In this document: positions 1 to 11,000 of the stretch, one piece after another
Numbering within the stretch: the stretch's first letter is position 1
Layout of the letters: every line of letters begins with the position of its first letter
NCBI GenBank assembly: GCA_028023455.1
Contig: JAQFVV010006215.1
Location: 6,681,230 to 6,745,229, forward strand
DNA length: 64,000 bases
Origin: Epiperipatus broadwayi
Taxonomy: Eukaryota > Onychophora > Udeonychophora > Euonychophora > Peripatidae
Direction of reading: 5' to 3'
Notes under the pieces: model-generated
The model's input: only the letters and a program-made list of their open reading frames with translations
What the model was told of the DNA's origin: nothing
Databases searched by the model: none
Translations under genes and position numbers: made by a program

Positions 1-1083
1 CTGTAAAATTAAAATATTAGGATTCACCAAAATAAAAAAAATTTCCTTGTCTACATTTCCACTTTACATACCCATTATAATACAGACTATCCCATACATT
101 CTTCGAAATAAAATTTTGTGCTGATTTTGTTAAATTTACCTTAAACGAGCTTAATGTAACTGAACTATAATGTTAATATATTAAGATTCATCAAAATAAA
201 AAATATCTTACCTGCATTCCCAAGCTTATACTCACATTATTCAATGCATTCATTATTGATAATGAAATTTTTTGGAGATTTTGTTAAATTTACCTTAAAT
301 TAGTTTAATTTGACTCAACTGAAATAAGATTCATCAAAATAAAAAAATTTCCCTGCCTGCATTTCAAAGCTTATGTTCCCATTATGAGGCATGAACTATC
401 CCATACGTTCCACGTAATAAAATTTTTTGGTCATTTTGATAAATTAAGCTCAAACTATAGCTTAATTTACCTGAAGTGTAATATTAATGTATTAACATTC
501 ATCAAAATATAAAAATTTTCCCTGCCTGCATTCCCAAGCTTACATTCCCATTACGAGACATATAGTATGTTATATATTCTTGGTAATAAAAATTTTTAGT
601 GATTTTGTTAAATTTACCTTAAACTAGCTTAATTTAATTGAACTGTAATGTTAAAGTGTTGGATTTATCAAAATAAAATAAAAAGTTTCTAGCCTGAATT
701 CCCAAGCTTATACTCCCATTATTAGACACATACATTCTTGGTATTAAATTTTGTGCACATTTTATAAAATTTACCTTAAACTAGTTTGATTTAACTGAAC
801 TGTACTAAAATTGATCAAAATAAAAAATGTTTTACCTACCTGCATTCTCAAGGTTACATTCCCATTATAAGACATGTAGTATCTTATACATTACATGTAA
901 TAAAATTTTTTGCTGATTTCGTTAAATTTAGCTTAACCTAGCTAAATTTAACTGAACTGTAATGTTAAAGTATTAAGATTCATCAAAATAAAAAAAAATT
1001 TTCCCTGCCTGCATTCCAAGTTTACATTCCCATTATAAGACATGTAGTATCCCATAAAATTTTTGCTGATTTTGTTAAATTTT
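1..1083. repeat. Tandem satellite, ~160-bp unit, about 7 copies, cut by window start
   Basis: A block containing 'attcatcaaaataaaa' followed by a 'cctgcattcccaagcttac' segment and a 'gattttgttaaatttacctt' segment recurs near 24, 186, 330, 499, 665, 815 and 979, a spacing of about 145-170 bp. Copies are diverged from one another, so this is an old array. It ends abruptly where the fold-back element begins. No coding capacity is seen. Confidence 0.85.
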
Positions 1084-1164
1084 GTGGTAGTGTTTGGTGA
1101 TGTATACTGTGGCTACCAGTTGATGTTGCAGAACCCCCAAGAAGACTGCAAGTGATAAATTTGT

Positions 1165-1500
1165 ATGCAAAAATGGATGAAATCATTGACGGACAAAAAA
1201 AAAACAAAAGAAAAAAGGGTGAAATCATTGATGGTAAAAAAACTAAAAATATAAAATCGCTGAAATCATCAATGGACAAAAAAATACAAAAAAAATGCTG
1301 AAATTATTGATGGAAAAAAATAAAAAAATAAAAATCGCTGAAATCATTGATGGACAAAGATGAACATTAAAATACTGAAATCTTGATAGACAAAAAAAAA
1401 AAAGACTGATATCATCGATGGAAAAAAAAATCACTGAAATCATTGATAGACAAAAAAAACAACAAAAGAATGGTAACGTCATCGATGAACAAAAAAAAAT
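1165..1500. repeat. Minisatellite in left arm of fold-back element
   Basis: A short unit 'gaaatcattgatggacaaaa' with poly-A spacers of variable length is repeated about nine times. Open frames through it are low-complexity Phe/Ser/Ile-rich translations and are not genes. The same unit, inverted, fills 6,315-6,540. Confidence 0.85.
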
Positions 1501-2319
1501 CGCAAAACCTTAAATAGACTAATACATCATAAGGACTTAAATATAGTTCTACCCACTCCAAAATGAAAAATGGTGGTAATACAGTACATTTTTAAAAAAA
1601 AATTCATCTGACTTTCAACATTATTATGACTGAAGAGTATAATAATTAACAGATTAATACTAATTAAGTTATTAAATATAGATAATAAAAGTAGCTATAA
1701 ATATGTAAACAGAAATTGCTAACAAATATACCCTCCCATGGAGAAATAAACTGAAAAATGGCAGTAATACAGTCCTTTTTTAAAAAAAAAATTCCTGTCT
1801 TTCAACATTGTAATGATATAATAATTAACTGATTAATACTAATTAAATAATTAAATATAGATAATAAATGTAGCTGTAAGATATAAAAACAGAAACTGGT
1901 GTGTGACTTACAGATACACCCTGCCCCTTTTGCACATAGCATTAAACAAAAAATGGTGATGACTGAGTACTTTTCAAAAATATATTAAATTTCATCAATA
2001 TTTAAAAAATAAAAGACTATTTGCAAACATGCCTATGCGTTATATTGTTTAAACTAAAAAAATATACTACTATGGAACATAGTAGATGAAATGTTTTGAT
2101 ATGTAAAGAATACCATTTCAATATTAAAAGTAGCAAAATGAAATGTGATGTAGTAGATTTCTCATATTAAAAAATATATAATCGCTTGGCTAAATAAAAT
2201 GTGACATAAACACAAACTCCCCCTACCCCTGACTAATTTCTAAATTGGATTCTTAACATCCAAAAAAATCCAAGTACAACACACACAAAAAAACCACAAA
2301 TACTTACAAGAAAAGTACT

Positions 2320-2600
2320 TACAAAAGAAAAACATCATGGGTAATTTGAAAGTAGGCATAAATGACATTCAATCTTTGAGAATTTGCATGAAAGTTATTT
2401 GGAGAAGCTTGTTGAAACATTGTAGATGATTATAAAAATACAGGATGGCATTAAAGTAGACAAAAAATTCAAACTTTGAGACTTTGCATGAGTTATTTGG
2501 AGAAACTTGTTGAAACATTACAGATGATTATAAAAATACAGGATGGCTTTAAAGTATACAAAAATAAAATTCAAACTTTGAGGCATCAAAAACAGTTGTA
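2320..2600. repeat. ~100-bp tandem repeats, left arm
   Basis: The sequence 'ttgttgaaacat' followed by 'agatgattataaaaatacaggatggc' and 'aaactttgag' occurs twice or more at roughly 105-bp spacing. The inverted counterpart, with three to four units, lies at 5,232-5,570. Confidence 0.75.
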
Positions 2601-2835
2601 ATGGAGGAATATTTTTTAAAAGTACACAAACAGATCAAAAACTTTGCTCAAAATACATAAATTTTAAATAACTACACACATCAAAAACAATTGTCACGAT
2701 GTTAAATAACTAAATTTTACATTAAACTCTGTTCTGAATCAATCATAGTATAATTCATATATTTTCCACCAAAGATGAAACAAAATAGGTATAATTTTAT
2801 CAAGTGAGTTTCATTTAGTTACATTGATGCACACT

Positions 2836-4984
2836 TTTTGAGAGAACAAAACATTTTTGCTTTGTAAAAACTCCACTGCCTCATCTTCCGTTTTTGGGAG
2901 ATCCCACATTTTCATCATTTTGACTAAGCAAAGATAAAACACACTATACCTACTTTAATTTCAGCACGGTTTTTTGAAATGTTACCTGAAAGATTTGTGC
3001 ATGTTTCATCTGCATAAAAAAGTCCATATTAACACCATCAAAAAATATCAATAATCGCAACAAATTGTATTTCTAGCACACAGAAAATAATTAATAGGGC
3101 CTAATAAAACTAAGCAAGTATTTCAAAAGACTAGTTCAGTTAGATTTTGATTAATGTGAAAAGTCTATTATATCATTAATGTGAAAAGTCTATTATATCA
3201 TATTTCTTTCTTAGAAATTTATAGTACAGTCCATCACATTTTTTTAATGCCCTATCTTTTGTAACCATTTTTTCAATACAATGATTTAGAAAATGGTGTT
3301 TCACTGGTTAACACTTTTGCTGCATTAATTTTAGTTACATTTTTGGTTGCAATTTTTTGAATGATTACATTTTTAAAATAATTGTCACATTTAACATTAT
3401 GATTATTTAAGTTCAAATTCACAATTGAATTTGAGAAAACTACACAAAGCATAGGTAACTGTATTACTTACTAATTTTTTTTATTAATACTAACATTTTC
3501 TTAAAATGTACATTTTCTTAAAATGTACAAAGATTTTTGCTATCAGATATTTATGTTTTTATTTTTTGGTACATATTTGCAACCCATTAAAAATTTAACA
3601 TGACAAATGCTGGTATACAGTAATCACCCCAAATATGTATGTGTGCTCAATATACATTCCTATTACATGAGCTTTGGGTTTTGTTTTAATATATTATTAC
3701 CATTACTGCATACTGAAAAAGTATTTAGCCATCATCTTGTTTGACCTACTATGTCCCATAGTAGTATCTTTTCAAAGTTCAAATCCTCCCAAGTGCATGT
3801 ATATTCACTTAAATTCATCATAAATAATCTATAGAAAGGTATATTTGCATGTATGTGTGTCTAGATAGGTCTAGTATACATTAACTGTAATAATTATACC
3901 GTATGTTTAATATACATATTGAACCAGTCAGATGTAGTGACTCTCCTGTTTTACCTACTATATTACATAATAGTATGTATTTCTATATTTATCTATGTTT
4001 GAGTACACATATATTAACTTTATTGTCACATTAAATATAGGGGTGTGTGTGCGTATTCATTATTATATAATTATGTATACATATGTGAATGAGCATCTAC
4101 ACACATACAAGTTATAATTTGTAAAATTACATCTAAGGTAAACCTTGTATGTGTAATGGGAACATACATATATATGTGAAAAACCTAGTAATGTAATAGA
4201 TTTAAGTGCAGTACCATTCTTTTTTATTTTAGAATTAAATTATTATAGGCTGATGTGTAAATTAATCTTATTTTTACATATAAATTTAGTCAATTAAAAT
4301 CAAGTGAGTTGCACATGTGTAAGTTATTTAGGAGTTCTAAAGTTTGTTTTCTAAAATCCTTTTGCTGAATCTTAACCTAATTAGTGCTTTAAAAAAAGAC
4401 AGGGGTAAGAGATAAAAAATAACAGGTTATGAATCTATTTTAAAATCAACTTCAGTTAAAAAAATCTGGGAACTGAAATTGATAACTCAGCAGGATTCAC
4501 CGTCTTTGGTAAAAAAAAAAAATAGTGTAAATCAAATAATTGAGAGAAAAATAAATTATAAACAAGTTTAAGAATAAGCAGTGTATAAACTAAAATTTCA
4601 TCTTTGGCAAAACTTTGCTTTTTTTTTACTTTCATTTCTTTTTTATTAAAAGTTATGTGATTTAATCATGTCCATTGTGGGTAGAAGACAACTATTAGTA
4701 CTGTTAAGTTGAGATGGGAAAAGATGATCCACAACTCCTGCTCACTGATGGAGAAAGCAATCTTGACTGTGCCTACCATGTCAGCTAGAAGCAGAAAGAA
4801 GACCGGTAATAAACTTTTGCAGAACTCTATTTCAATTCTAAAATCAGGCTAAACTTAAAAGCTAGCTATCCTATTCTGTAAATGTGCACAACAAAAAATC
4901 TTTCTCATCATTTAAATTTCTTAAGCTATGAAATAAATCTAATCTTGTAAGTCTTGCTTGATCTTATATAACTTTAAATTCGTC
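2836..4984. other. Central region of the fold-back element, no gene seen
   Basis: AT-rich sequence between the two arms. It contains two copies about 209 bp apart (3,747 and 3,956) of a hairpin motif of the form TACTATG...CATAGTA that also occurs once in each arm (2,068 and 5,837). A stretch near 4,660-4,810 is less AT-rich than its surroundings but gives only short broken frames. No transposase motif is recognised on either strand. Confidence 0.6.
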
Positions 4985-5231
4985 TAAACTAAATGAAACT
5001 CACTTGAAAGGCCTATACCTATTTTGTTTTATCTTTGTTTGAAAATACATGAATTATGCTATGATTGATTTGGAACGGAGTTTAATATAAAATTTAGTTA
5101 TTTAACATCATTACAATTATTTTTTTTATGTGTGTGTATGTACTTTTTTAAAATTGATGTATTTTGAGTGATGTTTTTGATCTGTGTGTGCACTTTTAAA
5201 AAATATTCCACCATTACAACTGTTTTTGATG

Positions 5232-5570
5232 TCTCAAAGTTTGAATGTTCTATTTGCCTACATAGAAACTATCCGTGTTGTATTTTTATAATCATCCGCA
5301 ATCTGTTTCAACAAGCTTTTCCAAATAACTTTCATGCAAAGTCTCAAAGGTTGAATTTTCTTTTTGTCTACTTTAAAGCCATCCTGTATTTTTATAATCA
5401 TCTGCAATGTTTCAACAAATAATTTTCGTGCAAAGTCTCAAAGTTTGAATTTTCTTTTTATCTACTTTAAAACCATCCTGCATTTTTATAAGCATCTGCA
5501 ATGTTTCAACAAGCTTCTCCAAATAACTTTCATGCAAAGTATTAAAGTTTGAATGCCCTTTATGCCTACT
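5232..5570. repeat. ~100-bp tandem repeats, right arm
   Basis: Units begin 'tctcaaagtttgaat' at 5,232, 5,341 and 5,436, with a fourth diverged start at about 5,540. Each contains 'catcctgtatttttataatc' and 'tgtttcaacaa'. Spacing is 95-109 bp. They are the inverted partners of the repeats at 2,320-2,600. Confidence 0.8.
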
Positions 5571-6314
5571 TTCAAATTGCCTATGATGTCTATCTTTTGT
5601 AAGGACTTTTTTTGTAACTATTTGTGGGTTTTGTGTGTGTGTTGCACTTGCATTTTTTTGAATGTTATGAATACAATTTAGAAAATGAGTCAGGGGGGAG
5701 CGAGTTTGTGTTTTATGTCACATTGTATTTAGCCAAACAATTATATTTTTTAATATGAGAGATCTACTACATCACATTTCATTTTGCAACTTTTAATATT
5801 GAATTGGTATTCCCTTACCTATCATAACGTTTAACCTACTATGTTCTATAGTAGTATATTTTTCTTAGTTTAAACCCCTCCAAGTTAGTGTATATTAATT
5901 AAAAGCAACTTAATAAAATGATAATAATATCTGTTGTTAGATACCGCACAAGCATGTTTGCAAATAGTCTTTTATTTTTTAAATATTGATGAAATTTAGT
6001 ATATTTTTGAAAAGTACTCAGTCATCACCATTTTTTGTTTTAATTCAATGAGTGGGAGGGGGAAGAGTATATCTGTTAGTCACACACCAATTTCTGTTTT
6101 TGTATTTTATAGCTACTTTTATTATCTATATTTAATTACTTAATTAGTATTAATCTGTTAATTATTATATTCTTCAGTTGTTATAGTGTTGAAAGTCAGA
6201 GAAATTTTTTTAAAAAAATGTACTGTATTAACGCCATTTTTGTTTTAATGCTCCGTGCAGGTGGGGGGAGGGTAGATGTATATTTAAGTACTTACTATGT
6301 ATTAGTCTGTATTT

Positions 6315-6540
6315 AAGGTTTTGCAATTTTTTTTGTCCATCGATGATTTTAGCATTTTTTTTTGTCCATCGATGATTTCAGCGATTTTTTTTTTCCCATC
6401 GATGATATCAGCCTTTTTTTTTTTTTGTCCATCAATGATTTCAGTGATTTTTTATTCTTATTTTTTTCCCATCAATGATTTCAGCCTTTTATCTTTTGTT
6501 TTTTTTTGTATCCATCAATGATTTTAGCCATTTTTGCATA
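6315..6540. repeat. Minisatellite in right arm of fold-back element
   Basis: The unit 'ccatcgatgatttcagc' with poly-T spacers is repeated about six times. It is the inverted partner of 1,165-1,500. Translations are low complexity. Confidence 0.85.
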
Positions 6541-6622
6541 GAAATTTATCACTTGCTGGCTTCTTGGTGGTTCTGCACTGTCACCTGGTAACCACAGTAC
6601 ATGTAACCAAACACTACCATTA

Positions 6623-9600
6623 AAAATATATAATTAAAACACAAAAATATTAATATGTAATAAAATACATTAATTTACATATATATTAACTTAAAAAGGA
6701 ATAACTATATATTTAAAAAAATTAAGCAAGATATTTTAAAAGTGTATATTATTTTCAAAATACTAATTTAAATAATGCTAGCTTGTTAATAAAATATCTA
6801 AATCAATGAATTAATTCTTATTTCAATTACTAAATTAATATTTAATATAAATATATTTTAAAAAATTGTGGTTATAAAAAATTATAAATAAATAATTATT
6901 AAAGATATAATTTAGAATATAAATTAATTAAACAAACATTTTTAAATATAATCAAAAAGGATGACTAGTGATCTTTTTATTTTACCATAGAATTTTGAAA
7001 TCAAATATAGTATATTTTTATTTAATACATTGCCCAAAATAGATTCTAATACAATTAGAATACCTATTATTCAAAAATTTTTAATACTCAAACAAAACTT
7101 TGAAGTACTTTTTTAAACTTTTACAATAAACTAAATTAGTTTTATATATGTATTTACAAACAAAAAAAAAGTCCAATAAATTCCTAAAAATTAATAAGCC
7201 TAATTATAATCAGCTGATTGTTTTTTCTTTTTAATCCAATAAATAATATATGATTAGTGCTATAATTAATCTTTTAAAAAAATTACAATGGGAAAGCAGG
7301 CCTTCACATTTATATTATATTGTTTAAAATTTTAAATAGAAGTACAAAATATATGTAATTTGTTTGCAACATTTTCAAATTTTTTATTTAAATCTTTTTT
7401 TTAAGTTTACAAATTTTTAAATTCATTTATAACTTATAACACATATTATCAACATGTTTATGCCAGTTCCATTCTTATCTATATCAGATTAATCAAGGGC
7501 TTTACCCTCCCACTAAAAATATATAAATATTCTTTCATGACTACATTGAAAGGTTGGCTTATTAGTTATGGGCCAGTTATCTCTAAAAGTTCTTTGCTCA
7601 CTTAGAATATCTTCAGCATCCTGAAAAAATTTTCAAGATTCTTCTAGATTTGAACTTTATTTCATAATTATGCCACTAACCATTATTTTATAAATTTTTA
7701 AAATCATTTCTTACCATAACTAATATTTTTGAAGCTATATTTAAAGAAATTTTCAATACATCCTTAATAAATCCATCTGTTTAGTCAATATAATTATTGT
7801 TATTATGACTCCATGTACAAAAACAATTTACATCTTTTTGTTATTTATGATGTAGTGAATTTTTTTTCAATTAAATGTCTATGTTTTGTATTATTTTATT
7901 TGTCAAATGTTGTATACAAGCTTCATTGTTTTCACTTTGCTTCAGTTTTAGCAAATACTAATAGTTTTTTTAATTGACTCATTGATTCTCATATATTCAA
8001 AAGTTCATGTACATATAAAACTCACATGATAATGCTTAATGGAGAACTATGTAAAAAGTTATGATGTTAATAGTAAGTTCTATCCTTTAATGACATCATC
8101 ATCTATATACCAATAAAACTATAAAAACAAAGCTAATCAATAAATTCCATGTTTATCACAAAATCAAAAAATGTAGAAATAATACTATTTATTTATAAAA
8201 CAAATCTTAAAATATTATGTTTAATGAATAAACAATGATTTAAAAAACAGTATTTTCAATAAGTGTGCTCAATGAAAGCATTCTGCAAGACACTGAATTA
8301 GCATTGATAAAAAATGCTAATTTAATTTATTCTAATATGTTTGCATTAATGATATTGAAGATAATTGCATTTCAATACATTTGTTCACTAAATATATTAT
8401 TTTCAGGTTTTCAAACATATATATATATATTTGTATTTTAGACCTTTATTTGGAAAATATAAAACTTATTGCTTGGCCTTTTTTACTATGTTCACATGTG
8501 GTTGGTGGTTCCATAAATATATGAGAGAAGAAAACATAAACTCATCTTTTCTCTGCTAATTTAAGCTTATAAATAAATGACATACATAAAGAATATTAAA
8601 CAAGGCTGAAACTTAAATTCATTAATGTTGTAACAACTTCACTTAAATAATTTAAAATTTAAACTATCAAGAGAGAATAAACAATTAATCTTTCAATTGC
8701 CTATTTCATTTAGATCTCATAGCTAATTTAAGTGAGACCAAAATGCTATTTACGGTTTTTGGATGTAGCATGCACCATCTCTCGGCTAATTTTGGTCACA
8801 ATTTCTTCATTTTAGGCTTATTTTATAGGAAATTCAAAATTTAAAATTGTAGTTCTAAAAACATCTGCATATAGCGTTATATTTTGGGGGAAAAAATCAA
8901 TTTTCTTTGCTGGCTATTGATGCTAAGACCAGTCTCTTTTCTCTGATTGTATGCCTGCCAAATCTAGAAATTGTCTTGTAGGCATTTCTAAATGACAAAT
9001 TCAGATTTTGATGTAAATAATTATATTTATTGTAATTTTTTACATTCATAAATAAGATTTTATATTACTTTATCAAAATATAAAGTCTGATTCAAAAAAT
9101 TTTTTATATTACAAGAGAAATAAGCTCGTGAATATAATCATTTTTGAAAACAGTTGTTTATACCTAGCAACTCTAATTTGAATAATGGGCATTTCTAAAT
9201 AAATCAAAATAAAATCTTTTATGCATTCGTATTTTGAAGTAAATAATTATATCTATCGTAATTTTTTACATTCATAAATAATATTTTACATTACTTTATC
9301 AAAATATAAAGCTTGATTCGAAAAATTTTAAATATTATAAGAAAAATATTTGTAGAAATGATAGCTGTACAGAAAAGTAGATTATTTTGACAGCTTCAGG
9401 CTGAATAATGGATTGGTTGAAATATAATTCTTTTGTTTTACCACTGGCTATTTTTTAAACATTTTTTATTATATTTTTCTTCAGTTATTAACATTATTTT
9501 TAATTTTTCATTACATTTAACCAATTTGAATCCAAAATTATTCAATTTTTAGAAACTGAATTAAAAAAATTCTGTGTATTTTAGATTAATATTTTAACAA

Positions 9601-10718
9601 TAGAAACCGACTGGAAATGAAACTGACGAATAATATTATTCTCAGATTTAAGTAGTGGACCAATACAAAAATTAGACAAAGATTAACCCTTTTAAATAAG
9701 TTGAAAGAATCAGTAATCACAATATTTAGAAAACCCACATGTTAGTGCTCACTAGAGAAAATAAACAAAAAATTAATACCTACCAATAATGCAATATTCA
9801 GTTCATTCCATTTAGTATAATTATTCAGAATGACAAAGCAAGAATGAGGCCACCTTTTGTTTGCTTATAAATAGACAATATATATGAACAATAATTAAAA
9901 AAGAAAAAAGAAATTTAAGTTCAATGAGATGTTATATCAAAAACACTCAAATCAGCCTAAATATAAACTGTCAAGTTTGTATAGTCCTTCATTATGTATT
10001 AAATAAGCAGAAAGAATGTGGGTTTATTCTTTCTTTTGTTGGTAGAGTGATAGATTTTATAACTTAAGATTCATGGAACATGACCAGCACTGTTACTTCC
10101 AGTACTCAGATTTCTTATGAATTTCTGAGAAATAAAGCCATTTTATTACTGGTTATTATAATTTACTTTAGGATTACTTTTAATGTTTCCTATTATTTGT
10201 TTTTCGAAAAAAAATCACTTTTTTCTGTTTTTTTTCTCTAGACATAAACCACAGGTGAATTAAGAATGCACACTATTGAACAACAATAATAATTTTATTT
10301 TCAGTAAACATTGAAATTGAATTTCTTAAGTGTCTAATTTTTGATCTTCTATATTATCTAAAAAATGCTAAGCAATCCTCTCAAGTAACATTATGGAATT
10401 GCACATTTGTTTTATTTTCTATGAAAAGCCCAACTTTCATTTCTATCTTTCACATCTCTACAATGATATTGAGAAGACTCTAATTGGAAAAATTTTACTA
10501 ATCTTTTTAACAGATTATAGTTGTAATATATATAATCCAACTATAGAACATATAAATTCTCCTAAATAGATTCCAAATTCACTTATCCGTATATTTACTG
10601 TTAAGTTGATAATTGATTGATTTATTAATTTCTGATTGTAGTATGTGCATGTTATGTTTTTAGAAATAGGTAGAATAATGATGCAGTAGCTATATAACTA
10701 AACCATGATAAGTTATTA
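6623..10718. other. AT-rich intergenic DNA, no gene seen
   Basis: No long frame, conserved motif or RNA gene could be recognised on either strand. A short (ta)n run lies near 8,418. One diverged direct duplication (9,000-9,345) is listed separately. Confidence 0.6.
9000..9345. repeat. Direct duplication, ~120-bp unit, period ~228 bp
   Basis: The block 'gtaaataattatat.tat.gtaattttttacattcataaata' followed by 'actttatcaaaatataaag' and 'ttgattc.aaaaatttt' occurs near 9,012 and again near 9,240, with scattered differences. Confidence 0.7.
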
Positions 10719-10970
10719 TTATTATTAAAACAGACAAAACTCTCTCCATACAGTAGTGCCACTCAGTACCAACCAGAGTAATCAATGGATGCCAGAAGGC
10801 TTGTGCATAAAATCCCTATCTAGTGCCTACTCATCCAATATCTCCAGACTAGTTTCTGGCTTGTAGCCTTTGTCAGTGGAGAGCTTTTTGGAATCCATTG
10901 ATTACTCTGGTTGGCACTGAGTGGCACTACTGTATGGAGAGTTTCGCCTGTTTTAATAACAGTTACGTGC
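10719..10970. repeat. Hairpin-forming dispersed repeat
   Basis: Left arm (about 10,719-10,797) and right arm (about 10,890-10,970) are inverted copies; both carry 'ctccatacagtagtgcc' and 'gagtaatcaatgga' or their complements. The ~95-bp loop contains 'ccctatctagtgcctactc' and 'agactagtttctggcttg'. The left arm plus loop is also found, without the right arm, at 63,600-63,760, and a right-arm fragment at 57,130-57,180. This looks like a short non-autonomous element family. No tRNA-like head was recognised. Confidence 0.75.
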
Positions 10971-11000
10971 TAGCATAAGAAATAGTGATCATGTGATGTT

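Larger units (their letters stand above)
1084..6622. mobile_element. 5.5-kb fold-back (long inverted repeat) element
   Basis: The ends are inverted copies of each other: the left end reads TGGTAGTGTTTGGT and the right end is its reverse complement ('accaaacactacca'). Similarity continues inward on both sides in the same order: a TIR segment with 'caagtgataaattt', a homopolymer-rich minisatellite, a segment with 'taattaacagattaatacta', then about 100-bp repeats. The arms are about 1,750 bp (1,084-2,835) and 1,640 bp (4,985-6,622), with a ~2.1-kb centre. This matches the fold-back or Galileo-like architecture (long arms made of subrepeats). No transposase is visible, so it is non-autonomous or dead. 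A target duplication is not clear. Confidence 0.8.

Noticed and set aside
1022-1482. Two overlapping minus-strand frames rich in Phe, Ser and Ile
   Set aside because: Translations of the homopolymer-rich minisatellite and satellite, not proteins.
5168-6521. Three plus-strand frames with repeated NFLFVYFK or SMISAIF words
   Set aside because: They read the ~100-bp repeats and the minisatellite of the fold-back right arm.
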